NCBI RefSeq assembly: GCF_009789075.1
Contig: NZ_WNXQ01000003.1
Location: 186,001 to 250,000 of the forward strand
DNA from: Pseudooceanicola pacificus
GTDB taxonomy: Bacteria; Pseudomonadota; Alphaproteobacteria; Rhodobacterales; Rhodobacteraceae
Length of the DNA: 64,000 bases
Reading direction: 5' to 3'
The notes under the pieces were generated by a model. That model was not told the DNA's origin. It saw only the letters and a list, made by a program, of their open reading frames with translations, and ran no database searches. Shown one piece after another: positions 26,678 through 34,884 of the stretch. The position numbers and the translations under genes are program-made. Position 1 is the first letter of the stretch, and each line of letters begins with the position of its first letter.

Positions 26678-27822
26678 TGGCCGTTCTCAGGGACCTGCGC
26701 CCCGTCTATGTCGTCGGTGTCGGCATGCACCGCTACCAGTTCGCCAGCGATACCAATTACATCGACATGGGCCTGACCGCCACGCGCGGCGCGCTGGCCG
26801 ATGCGGGCATTGCCTTTGACGCGGTGGAAAGCGCCTATGTCGGCTGCACCGGCATCGGGCTGGCCGCCGGGCGGATCATGTTCAACCACATCGGGTCCAC
26901 CGGGCTGGCGGTGACGCAGGTGGAAAACGCCTCGGCCTCCGGCTCATCGGCGTTCCAGCTGGCCTGTTTCGAGGTCGCGGCGGGCCTGCGTGACTGTGCC
27001 ATCGCGGTTGGCGTCGACAAATACGGCGACCAGGTCCGCGCGGCGGGGAAGGAAGGCGTGGGCAAGCTGTCGGACACGGCCAATATCCCGCTGATCCGCT
27101 ACGCGATCATGGCCGAGCACCTGAAGAAGGCCAAGGGCCTGACGCAGGAGGACCTGGCGCTGGTCGCCTCCAAGAACCACACCAATGCCGCGACCAACCC
27201 TTTCGCCCAGTTCCAGAAACCGCGCACGGTGGAGCAGATCCTGGCCTCGACCCTGGTGGCGGGCAGCACGACCTCGCTCATGTGCACCCCGCGGGGCGAG
27301 GGCGCGGCGGCGGCCATCGTCTGTTCCGAGGAAGGGATCAGGCGGCTCGGCATCGCGGGGGGCAAGCCGATCCGGGTGCTGTCCTCCGTCCTGCAGTCGG
27401 AAAAGCCGCAGGTCGGGCGCGAACTGCCTTCGGTCACCGTGGCGCAGACCGTGGCGGACAAGGCCTATGCCGAGGCGGGGATCACCTCGGACCAGCTGGA
27501 TGTGGTGGAACTGCACGACGCATTCGCCATCGAGGAGATCCTGTACACCGAGACCTTCGGCCTGGCGCCCAAGGGCGAGGGGCAGCTGTTCCTGCGCGAC
27601 GGCGGGTCGGCCATCGGCGGGAAGTGCTGCGTGAACTCTTCGGGCGGGCTGATCGCGCAGGGTCATCCGCTGGGGCCGACCGGGATCGGCCAGATCCACG
27701 AGATCGTGCACCAGCTGCGCCACGAGAACGGGCCGCGCCAGCAGCCCGACGCGAAAACGGCGATGGCCCACATGATCGGGCTGGGCACCATTGCCATTGC
27801 CCATATCTTCCAGAGGGATTGA
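26677..27822 (+). CDS. Thiolase-superfamily enzyme (SCPx/Ltp type) lacking the nucleophilic cysteine
   Basis: 381 residues from the ATG at 26677 (GTG at 26674 is also possible; GGAGG spacing favours the ATG). Thiolase-fold landmarks: VYVVGVGMHRY, AYVGCTGIGLAAGR, VVELHDAFAIEEIL and NSSGGLIAQGHPLGPTGIGQ. The position that carries the acyl-accepting Cys (ENACASGS in relatives) reads ENASASGS, with Ser86. The partner DUF35 gene overlaps upstream. Without the Cys normal thiolysis is unlikely, and a retro-aldol (Ltp2-like) or Claisen-type reaction on a 3-hydroxyacyl-CoA is a plausible alternative. Other Cys (Gly-Lys-Cys-Cys before NSSGG) are present. Confidence 0.88.
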   Translation: MAVLRDLRPVYVVGVGMHRYQFASDTNYIDMGLTATRGALADAGIAFDAVESAYVGCTGIGLAAGRIMFNHIGSTGLAVTQVENASASGSSAFQLACFEVAAGLRDCAIAVGVDKYGDQVRAAGKEGVGKLSDTANIPLIRYAIMAEHLKKAKGLTQEDLALVASKNHTNAATNPFAQFQKPRTVEQILASTLVAGSTTSLMCTPRGEGAAAAIVCSEEGIRRLGIAGGKPIRVLSSVLQSEKPQVGRELPSVTVAQTVADKAYAEAGITSDQLDVVELHDAFAIEEILYTETFGLAPKGEGQLFLRDGGSAIGGKCCVNSSGGLIAQGHPLGPTGIGQIHEIVHQLRHENGPRQQPDAKTAMAHMIGLGTIAIAHIFQRD

Positions 27823-27823
27823 G

Positions 27824-28621
27824 ATGCCGCAGTACGAAACGCTTCTCTACGAGAAACACGACAACGGGGTGGCGGTTGTCACCCTGAACCGGCCCGACCG
27901 GATGAACACGCTCGGCGGCACGATGAAGCCCGACCTGACCGATGTCTTCGGCCGCGAGATGCTGTTCGACCGTGACATCCGCTGCGTGATCCTGACCGGG
28001 GCGGGGGACAAGGCGTTCTGCGCCGGGGCCGATATCAAGGAACGCGCCGGCAACCGCCTGCCCGCCGCCGAATACTACGCCAAGCAGAAGGCGACCCATG
28101 ACCTGACCCGGCTGATCGAAACCTTCGAGCGGCCGGTGATCGGTGCGATCAACGGCTATGCCCTGGGCGGGGGCATGGAAATCGCGCTCTGCGCCGATAT
28201 CCGCATCGCGGCCGATCATGCCAAATTCGGCCTGCCCGAGGTCAACCTGGGCGCCTTTCCCGCCGCCGGCGGCACCCAGCGGATGCCCCGCCTGATCGGT
28301 GTGCCCGCCGCCAAGGAGCTGATGTTCACCGGCCGCCACATGGACGCCGCCGAGGCGCTGCAGCGCGGGCTGGTCAACCAGGTTGTCCCGATGGCCGATC
28401 TGATGGCCACCGCCCGCGCCCTGGCCGACACCATCGCGGCCAAGCCGCCGCTGTCGGTCAGCTTCATCAAGGCCGCGGTGAACGCGGGCATCAATGTCGG
28501 CATCGAGGAAGGGCTGCAATACGAACGGCTGAACGCCGCCATCGTGCTGGACAGCGAGGACCGGACCGAGGGGATGAAGGCCTTCGTCGAGAAGCGCAAG
28601 CCGGTGTTCAAGGGGCGCTGA
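27824..28621 (+). CDS. Enoyl-CoA hydratase/isomerase family protein
   Basis: 265 residues from the ATG with AGAGGG upstream; it follows the thiolase-like stop directly. Crotonase motifs: VAVVTLNRPDRMNTL, oxyanion loops CAGADIKERAG and NGYALGGGMEIALCADIRIA (first catalytic Glu), then FGLPEVNLGAFPAAGGTQRMPRLIG (second Glu). Both Glu residues of hydratase-type enzymes are present, so syn addition of water to a 2-enoyl-CoA is the expected reaction. In this cluster it would hydrate the product of the acyl-CoA dehydrogenase. Confidence 0.93.
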   Translation: MPQYETLLYEKHDNGVAVVTLNRPDRMNTLGGTMKPDLTDVFGREMLFDRDIRCVILTGAGDKAFCAGADIKERAGNRLPAAEYYAKQKATHDLTRLIETFERPVIGAINGYALGGGMEIALCADIRIAADHAKFGLPEVNLGAFPAAGGTQRMPRLIGVPAAKELMFTGRHMDAAEALQRGLVNQVVPMADLMATARALADTIAAKPPLSVSFIKAAVNAGINVGIEEGLQYERLNAAIVLDSEDRTEGMKAFVEKRKPVFKGR

Positions 28622-29057
28622 GGTGCATCCGGCGGACTTCCGCACCCGCCTGGCCGAGGTATTGGGCCTCGCCATCCGCTGTGCGTCGACGGGATGACGG
28701 GCCATTCGCAATCGCCTTTGTCGCGGCCTGCGCGCGGGGCCGGGGCGGTGGCCTGCATCACGCCCAGGATCTGCGACACCCCCCGGGGCCTTTCGCGAGG
28801 GGCTGGCCAGTTGCACCGACCTGGCCGGGGGCGCGCGGGTCGGGGAAATCCGGCCGCGCCACCCCGCGCTCGGACAGATATCTGCATGCTGCGTGGCAGC
28901 GGTTGCAATCCGGCCGGCAGGGTGGCTTTCTGCATCTGCCACATCGCACGGGCGGCGTGGTGCGGCGGGACGGGGCGGCGCTGCGGCGATCCGGGTGTCC
29001 CGCCCGATGGGCTGATGACGTGAAAGCCGTCCGCGCGACGGCCAGAGAGGTGCCGAG
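28622..29057. other. Gene-free gap, possibly a decayed gene
   Basis: 436 GC-rich bases with no ribosome-binding site plus start leading to a recognisable protein. Just after the hydratase stop, HPADFRTRLAEVLGLAIRC can be read before a stop, and other short open stretches follow in shifting frames (for example FREGLASCTDLAGGARVGEI). This pattern suits a frameshifted remnant, but no family was identified. AGAGAGG at the right end serves the following gene. Confidence 0.3.
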
Positions 29058-31352
29058 ATGAACGAGACTGTGCGCAAGGGCCGGATCGAGGACCGCCGGC
29101 TGATCACCGGCGCGGGCCGCTATGCCGATGACATGGCCGATCCCTCGGCCCTGACCGCTGTCTTCTTCCGCGCGCCCCATGCGGCGGCGACGCTGACCTC
29201 GCTCGACACCGCCGCCGCGGCCGCGATGCCCGGTGTCGTGGCCATCCTGACCCATGCCGATCTGGCCGATGACGGCATCGGTTCGGTCATCACCCCGATG
29301 AAGCTGGAAGGCCCCGACAAGCATCTCTGGACCGCCACGCCGCGCCCCCTGCTGGTCGAAACCCATGTCCGCCACCTGGGAGAGCCGGTGGCGATGGTGA
29401 TCGCCGAGACCCGCGCCCAGGCGATGGATGCGGCCGAGGCCATCGAGGCCGAATTCGACGAGCGCGACGCCATCACCACGATTGCAGAGGCCACGGCCGA
29501 GGGCGCCCCGCTGGTGCATGACGACCGCCCCGGCAACCTGGCCGCGCTGTGGGAAAAGGGCGACTGGCCCGCGGTACGCGCGGCCCTGTCCGGTGCGGCG
29601 CATCACATCCGGGTCAATGTCCCCGTGACCCGCGTCACTGCCGTGGCGATGGAGCCGCGCAATGCCCTGGCCCGGCCCGAGGGCGCGCGTTTCTGCCTCT
29701 ATGCCAGCCACCAGAACCCGGTCGCCATGCGGGCCTCTCTGGCGCATTTCATGCAGATGGACGCGGCCCTGATCCGCTGCGTCGCGGGGGATGTCGGCGG
29801 TGCCTTCGGCATGAAATCCGGTCCGCTGCGCGAAGAGACGATGGTCTTCTGGGCCGCGCGCCGGCTGAACCGCGCCGTGCGCTGGCGCGCCGACCGGTCC
29901 GAGGATTTCCTCTCCGACGAGGCGGGCCGCGACATGGAGATCGAGGTCGAGCTGGGCCTTGACGCCGAGGGCATGTTCCTCGCCCAGGCGGTCACGATGA
30001 AGCTGAATGTCGGCGGCTATGCCTCGGCCCGCTCGCTGCCGCCGGTGCTGAATTTCGGCGGCGTGGCGGGGGTTTACCGCACGCCCCTGATCGCCGGCCG
30101 GATCGAGGGCTGGCTGACCCACACGATCCCCGTCGCCCCCTATCGCGGTGCGGGCCGGCCCGAGGCGACATTTGCCATCGAACAGGCCATCGACATGGCG
30201 GCGCGGGAACTGGGCATGGACCCGGTCGCGCTGCGCCGCCGCAACCTGATCCCCGAAGAGGCGATGCCGTGGACGTCGCCCTTCATTTTCGACTACGACT
30301 GCGGCGCCTTCGAAAAGGTGCTCGACGCGGGCCTCGCCAAGGCCGATTTTGCCGGCTACCCGGCCCGCAAGGCCGCCTCCGAGGCGGCGGGCAGGCTGCG
30401 CGGTTTCGGCCTCGCGCTCTGCATCGAGACGGCGGGTGGGCTCTGGGGGCAGCCTGGCCGCGATTTCGCCGATGTCGAGATGAAGGCCGACGGCACGATC
30501 CGCCTGGGCGGCGGCGGCTTCTCGGCGGGGCAGGGGCTGGAAACCCTGCTCTCGGACCTCGCCGCCGAGGGGCTGGAACTGCCCGTCGACCGGGTCTCCT
30601 ATGTCCAGGGCGACACCGACGAGATGGAGCGCGGCGGCGGCATGGGCGGCTCGGGCGCGACGATCAAGGTCGGCTCGGCCGTGCGCGACGGCGTGACCAA
30701 GGTGCTGGCCCAGGCCAGGGAGCTGGCCTCCGAGACGCTGGAGGCCGACGCCGCCGATATCGAATATTCCGGCGGCACCTTCCGCATCGTCGGCACCGAC
30801 CGCGAGGTCGAGATCACCGAGATCGCCCGCATCGCCGCGGACCGCGGCACCCCGCTCATGGCCAAGGGCGAGTTCGTCACCGATGGCCCGACCTTCCCCA
30901 ACGGCTGCCACACCTGCGAGGTCGAGATCGACCCCGAGACCGGCCGCACCACCATCGAACGCTACTCGGCAATCGAGGATATCGGCCGGGTGATCCAGCC
31001 GCAGATGGCCGAGGGGCAGATCCACGGCGGCGTGGTCCAGGCGCTTGGCCAGATCTTCCTGGAGGAGATGCGCTACAGCGCCGGTGACGGCCAGCTGCTG
31101 ACCGGATCGTTCATGGATTACGCCATGCCCCGCGCGGCCGACCTGCCGATGCTGAACTGCGATTTCTACGAGGTGCAGACCGCCAAGAACCCCCTCGGCG
31201 TCAAGGGCGTGGGCGAGGCCGGTTCGGTCGGGGGCCTTGCCGCGGGCATGAACGCTGTCTGCGATGCCCTGGCCCAGGCCGGCGTCAGCCAGTTCGCCAT
31301 GCCCGCCACCCCCGGCCGCGTCTGGGAGGCGCTGAACGCCGCCCGCCGCTGA
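29058..31352 (+). CDS. Xanthine dehydrogenase family molybdopterin-binding subunit
   Basis: 764 residues, full length for a large (L) subunit of CO dehydrogenase/aldehyde oxidase type. N-terminal Ald_Xan_dh_C domain (ITGAGRYADDMADPSALTAVFFRAPHAAATL), MoCo-binding motifs GDVGGAFGMKSG and APYRGAGRPEA, and active-site Glu in VGEAGSVGGLAAG. Such enzymes hydroxylate aromatic, heterocyclic or aldehyde carbons with water as oxygen donor, normally with a [2Fe-2S] small and an FAD medium subunit. Neither is encoded next to it, so partners must be elsewhere. Its position suggests a preparatory hydroxylation of the imported substrate. Confidence 0.9.
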   Translation: MNETVRKGRIEDRRLITGAGRYADDMADPSALTAVFFRAPHAAATLTSLDTAAAAAMPGVVAILTHADLADDGIGSVITPMKLEGPDKHLWTATPRPLLVETHVRHLGEPVAMVIAETRAQAMDAAEAIEAEFDERDAITTIAEATAEGAPLVHDDRPGNLAALWEKGDWPAVRAALSGAAHHIRVNVPVTRVTAVAMEPRNALARPEGARFCLYASHQNPVAMRASLAHFMQMDAALIRCVAGDVGGAFGMKSGPLREETMVFWAARRLNRAVRWRADRSEDFLSDEAGRDMEIEVELGLDAEGMFLAQAVTMKLNVGGYASARSLPPVLNFGGVAGVYRTPLIAGRIEGWLTHTIPVAPYRGAGRPEATFAIEQAIDMAARELGMDPVALRRRNLIPEEAMPWTSPFIFDYDCGAFEKVLDAGLAKADFAGYPARKAASEAAGRLRGFGLALCIETAGGLWGQPGRDFADVEMKADGTIRLGGGGFSAGQGLETLLSDLAAEGLELPVDRVSYVQGDTDEMERGGGMGGSGATIKVGSAVRDGVTKVLAQARELASETLEADAADIEYSGGTFRIVGTDREVEITEIARIAADRGTPLMAKGEFVTDGPTFPNGCHTCEVEIDPETGRTTIERYSAIEDIGRVIQPQMAEGQIHGGVVQALGQIFLEEMRYSAGDGQLLTGSFMDYAMPRAADLPMLNCDFYEVQTAKNPLGVKGVGEAGSVGGLAAGMNAVCDALAQAGVSQFAMPATPGRVWEALNAARR

Positions 31353-31571
31353 CCCGGGACCGGGGACCCGAGGCCACCGCCCGCCGCAGCCCGATGCGGC
31401 GGGGGCGCCGTCTCGGGACTCCCCGCCACCAAGCCGCTTCGCGCCGGCAAACCCCGGCAGGTCCCAAGGGGCCAGCCCCCGCCCGGTCGGATCGCGCAGG
31501 CGATCCGATCCCCTCCGGCCAGGCGCAGGACCCGGCCCTCAACCGCTTGGTTCCCCTGCTTCCTCTGGCCG

Positions 31572-31609
31572 GAAATATCCTCGGGGGTGCGGGGGCAGAC
31601 AGCCCCCGC
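31572..31609. repeat. Extragenic hairpin repeat
   Basis: GAAATATCCTCGGGGGTGCG leads into a perfect stem GCGGGGGC (31589-31596), loop AGACA, GCCCCCGC (31602-31609). The same composition (GAAATA, then CTCC/CTC-GGGGG, then a GGGGGC-AG-GCCCCC hairpin) recurs at 41157-41213. It resembles short extragenic elements common in Rhodobacteraceae and could terminate transcription from either neighbour (large Mo subunit gene or GST-like gene). Confidence 0.45.
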
Positions 31610-31640
31610 GGCGCGACGGCTCAGCCGGCGCATCCCCGGG

Positions 31641-32510
31641 TCATCCGAGCAGCGCCATGAATTTCGGCCAGGCCCCGGGGTCGTTCACCGTCTTGTCCCG
31701 GCACCCCGGGTTGCAGAACCCGATCCGCCGCCCGCCGATCTCCAGCACATCCGTCACCGGCTTGCCGGAATAGGGGCAGGCCGCATTCTCGGCCTCGGTC
31801 CCCGCGACCGCCCGCGCCTCCAGCGGCACCGGGCCGGGCCAGGGCGCGACAGGCAGGTCCATCGCATAGGGCACCGGGTCATAGCGCGTCACCAGCCCCT
31901 GCGCCCGCCACTGGCGGAACGCCGTCTCCTCCAGCACCTGCGCGACATAGGCCGCCGCCCCGGGGCCGACCGGCAGGCCATAGCCGGCGATCCGCGCCGC
32001 CACCGGGGCAAAGAACACATCGGCCAGCGAATAGGCGCCAAAGAGCCAGGGGCCATCCGCCCCGTGACGGTCCCGCGCCAGCGTCCACATCTCCTCGATC
32101 CGGGCCAGATCCGCCAGCACCTCGGCCGGGGGCGCAAATCCCTCGTAGCGGTGCAGCAGCTGCATCGGGCAGGCTGCGCGCAGCGCGCCATAGCCGGAAT
32201 GCATCTCGGCCACCATCCAGCGGGCCAGCGCGCGGGCCGCCGGATCGGCGGGCCAGAGCCCGGCCTGCGGGTGCCGCTCCGCCAGGGTCTCGGCCATGGC
32301 CAGCGTGTCGCCCACCACCACGCCGTCGGGCAGGCGCATCACCGGCACCAGCCGGGCCGGGGCAAGCGGGGCGAGATCGGCGGCCATGGTGCCCGCGTAG
32401 AGCCCGACCATGTTGACCCGCACCGGAATGCCGAATTTTTCGAACATCAGCCAGCCGCGCAGGGACCAGCTGGAAAACGTCTGGTCGCCGATGAAAAGAT
32501 CGTAGGTCAT
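31641..32510 (-). CDS. Glutathione S-transferase-like protein with C-terminal Cys-rich extension
   Basis: 289 residues. GST N-terminal thioredoxin-like fold (YDLFIGDQTFSSWSLRGWLMFEKFGIPV, then LVPVMRLPDGVVVGDTLAMAETLAE) and helical C-domain (PWLFGAYSLADVFFAPVAARI). The last 50 residues form an extra unit with CPYSGKPVTDVLEIGGRRIGFCNPGCRD. Three Cys in a CPYSGK/GFCNPGC arrangement look like a YHS/TRASH-type metal or copper site. No classical substrate can be assigned. It stands alone between the Mo-hydroxylase gene and the histidine phosphatase. Confidence 0.88.
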   Translation of the reverse strand: MTYDLFIGDQTFSSWSLRGWLMFEKFGIPVRVNMVGLYAGTMAADLAPLAPARLVPVMRLPDGVVVGDTLAMAETLAERHPQAGLWPADPAARALARWMVAEMHSGYGALRAACPMQLLHRYEGFAPPAEVLADLARIEEMWTLARDRHGADGPWLFGAYSLADVFFAPVAARIAGYGLPVGPGAAAYVAQVLEETAFRQWRAQGLVTRYDPVPYAMDLPVAPWPGPVPLEARAVAGTEAENAACPYSGKPVTDVLEIGGRRIGFCNPGCRDKTVNDPGAWPKFMALLG

Positions 32511-32637
32511 GCGGGTCTCCGGTGCCTTGGAACGGGGTTGAGACGGGTTTCGCGCAGGCTACACCGGCCTCTCCCGCCGCCGGAAACGACAAATCGCGCG
32601 GTTGCGCATCACGGATCGTGATCCGGCGGGGTGGCGT

Positions 32638-33216
32638 TCAGGGCAGGTGGTTCACCAGTTCCACGCGCCAGCCCCCCGACGTATGGTCGATCCGGGTCAC
32701 CGACAGGTTGTCGATCGTCTGCCCGATCACCACGCGGCCCGGCTCGCCGGTCGCCGCGCCGACCCGTGTCAGGATCACGCCGATATGGGCCACCGCCACG
32801 ATGTCGCGTCCGGGATGGGCGGCCATCAGCCGCTCCACCACCTGGCCGGTCCGGCGGGTGACATCGTCCCAGGATTCCCCGCCCGGCGGGCAGACCGCGC
32901 CCGGGTCGGTCCAGAAGGCGCGGCTGAGCGCGGGATGGCTCTGCATGATCTCGGCGCTGGTCTTCAGCTCCCAGTCGCCGAAATGCATCTCGCGCAGGCC
33001 CGCATCATGGGGCAGGCGGTCGCGCGCGCCGGCAATCGCATCGGCGGTGGCCACGGCCCGCGACAGGTCCGACGAGATCACAAGCGCGTCTTCGGGCAGG
33101 AAGTCGTGCAGCCGGGCGATCTGTGCAGTGTCGTCCAGATGCGCGGGCAGGTCGGACCAGCCGACCATGCCCTTGTAATGCGTCGGCCCGTGGCGGACCC
33201 ACCAGAACCGGCTCAT
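32638..33216 (-). CDS. Histidine phosphatase family protein (alpha-ribazole phosphatase-like)
   Basis: 192 residues from the ATG overlapping the cobU stop by four bases; frames extended further upstream are cobU shadows. Catalytic motif RHGPTHY near the N-terminus (VRHGPTHYKGMVGWSDLPA), second Arg region LVISSDLSRAVATADAI, conserved Glu in REMHFGDWELKTSAEI and second His in VAVAHIGVILTRV. These define the phosphoglycerate-mutase-like 2H-phosphatase fold. Coupling with cobU suggests alpha-ribazole-5'-phosphate phosphatase (CobC), though the branch is common and a different small-phosphate substrate is possible. Confidence 0.88.
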   Translation of the reverse strand: MSRFWWVRHGPTHYKGMVGWSDLPAHLDDTAQIARLHDFLPEDALVISSDLSRAVATADAIAGARDRLPHDAGLREMHFGDWELKTSAEIMQSHPALSRAFWTDPGAVCPPGGESWDDVTRRTGQVVERLMAAHPGRDIVAVAHIGVILTRVGAATGEPGRVVIGQTIDNLSVTRIDHTSGGWRVELVNHLP

Positions 33217-33734
33217 CCCGCGCCCCCCTTCAGCACCAGCGGCAGCCCGGCCACCACCTGCACCACGCGATCCGCCTGGGCGGCCAGCCGGATGTTCAGC
33301 CGGCCCTGCGCCTCGCGGAACCGGCGCGACAGGGCGTGTTCGGGCACGATGCCCTGGCCCACCTCGTTGGTGACCACCACGACCTCGGCGCGGCAAGCGG
33401 CCAGTGCTGCCAGGAATTCGTCCTCGGCCCTTGCCGGATCGTCTCCGCGCATCATCTGGTTGGTCAGCCACATTGTGGCGCAGTCCAGCAGGACGGCGCG
33501 ATCAGGGGGCAAGGCCGCCAGCTCCTCCCCCGGGGTCAGCGGATTTTCGCGCGTCTCCCACCCGATGCCACGCCGGGCCCTGTGAATCGCGATCCGTTCG
33601 GTCATTTCGCCGTCTCCGGCCTCGGCCGTGGCGATGTAAACCATTGGAAGACCTGAGTTTATCACCAGATCCTCAGCATAGGCCGACTTGCCCGAGGCCG
33701 CGCCGCCGATGACCAGCGTCAAAGGTCCAGACAT
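33213..33734 (-). CDS. cobU: Bifunctional adenosylcobinamide kinase/guanylyltransferase
   Basis: 173 residues from ATG 33734; a further in-frame ATG upstream is less likely. P-loop GGAASGKSAYAEDL near the N-terminus, guanylylation His in ERIAIHRARRG, then LLDCATMWLTNQMM and VVVTNEVGQGIVPEHALSRRFRE, all hallmarks of CobU/CobP. It phosphorylates adenosylcobinamide and transfers GMP to it in the nucleotide-loop assembly of cobalamin. Coupled to the phosphatase gene downstream and divergent from rpoH. No cobalamin riboswitch was seen in the short upstream region. Confidence 0.95.
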   Translation of the reverse strand: MSGPLTLVIGGAASGKSAYAEDLVINSGLPMVYIATAEAGDGEMTERIAIHRARRGIGWETRENPLTPGEELAALPPDRAVLLDCATMWLTNQMMRGDDPARAEDEFLAALAACRAEVVVVTNEVGQGIVPEHALSRRFREAQGRLNIRLAAQADRVVQVVAGLPLVLKGGAG

Positions 33735-33838
33735 TTTTTCTTTACCTTCCAGTGAACCCAAACGGGTGTTCATGCGTATGTCTCGGTGGGAGACTAGAGA
33801 AGAGGTGTACGAGATGCACCATCCGACAGGGGGTGAAA

Positions 33839-34717
33839 ATGGCACTTGATGCTGCAAACGACATGTCCCTATCGCGTCGCGCGATGAAGGCGGAATTGCT
33901 GGATGCCGAAACCGAATTGCGGCTCGCCCATGCCTGGCGAGACGACCGGGACGAGGCCGCGCTGCACAGGCTTGTGACGGCCTATATGCGGCTGGCGATC
34001 TCGATGGCCTCGAAATACCGGCGGTACGGCGCCCCGATGAACGACCTGATCCAGGAGGCCGGGCTGGGCCTGATGAAGGCGGCCGACAAGTTCGATCCCG
34101 ATCGCGGGGTGCGCTTCTCGACCTATGCGGTGTGGTGGATCAAGGCCTCGATCCAGGATTACGTGATGCGCAACTGGTCGATGGTGCGCACCGGTTCGAC
34201 CTCTTCCCAGAAATCCCTGTTCTTCAACATGCGCCGCGTCCAGGCCCGGCTGGAGCGCGAGGCGATGGGGCGTGGCGAGGAACTGGACGGCCACCAGCTG
34301 CGCCAGATGATCGCCACCGAGGTCGGCGTGCCGCTGCGCGATGTCGAGATGATGGAGGGCCGGCTGTCCGGCTCTGATTTCTCGCTCAACGCCACCCAGT
34401 CGTCCGAGGACGAGGGCCGCGAGTGGATCGAGGCGCTGGAGGACGACGGGGCGCAGGCGGCCGAGATCGTCGCCGACGATCACGACCGCAGCGCCCTGCG
34501 CCACTGGCTGGCCGCGGCGATGGCCGCACTGAACGACCGCGAACGCCTGATCGTGCGCGAGCGCAAGCTGCGCGACGACCCGCGCACGCTGGAAAGCCTG
34601 GGGCAGGAGCTTGGCCTGTCCAAGGAGCGTGTCCGCCAGCTGGAGGCCGCCGCCTTCAAGAAGATGCGCCGCCGCCTGTCCGAACAGGGGCCCGAGGCCG
34701 AGGCCCTGCTGCACTGA
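33839..34717 (+). CDS. rpoH: RNA polymerase heat-shock sigma factor (sigma-32)
   Basis: 292 residues from the ATG behind GGGGGTGA; longer in-frame extension has no similarity to RpoH. Region 2 (RLVTAYMRLAISMASKYRRYGAPMNDLIQEAGLGLMKAADKFD, FSTYAVWWIKASIQDYVMRNWSMVR), the RpoH box SQKSLFFNMRR that marks sigma-32, and region 4 HTH (ESLGQELGLSKERVRQLEAAAFKKMR). Directs transcription of heat-shock and, in this family, often oxidative-stress genes. Rhodobacteraceae usually have two RpoH proteins and I cannot say which one this is. Followed by a strong intrinsic terminator. Confidence 0.96.
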   Translation: MALDAANDMSLSRRAMKAELLDAETELRLAHAWRDDRDEAALHRLVTAYMRLAISMASKYRRYGAPMNDLIQEAGLGLMKAADKFDPDRGVRFSTYAVWWIKASIQDYVMRNWSMVRTGSTSSQKSLFFNMRRVQARLEREAMGRGEELDGHQLRQMIATEVGVPLRDVEMMEGRLSGSDFSLNATQSSEDEGREWIEALEDDGAQAAEIVADDHDRSALRHWLAAAMAALNDRERLIVRERKLRDDPRTLESLGQELGLSKERVRQLEAAAFKKMRRRLSEQGPEAEALLH

Positions 34718-34720
34718 AAG

Positions 34721-34744
34721 ACGCCGCCCCCGGGGCGGCGTTTT
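34721..34744 (+). terminator. Rho-independent terminator of rpoH
   Basis: ACGCCGCC (34721-34728) pairs with GGCGGCGT (34734-34741) over a CCCGG loop and runs into TTTT, starting three bases after the rpoH stop. Confidence 0.85.
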
Positions 34745-34884
34745 CCTGTCGGCCATCCGGTTCCGCCCCGCGCGCCGCGCGGGGGCTGCGGGGTCGGCAT
34801 GGCCCCCGGCCGGCGCATCACCTGCCATTGCCTGTCCCCCGGGCCTGTCCTAGTGTCGCCCGGGACAAGCTGGACGGATCCGGG

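Noticed and set aside
33735-33838. Cobalamin riboswitch in front of cobU
   Set aside because: The interval to rpoH is only about 100 bases, and no B12-box-like conserved sequence was seen.
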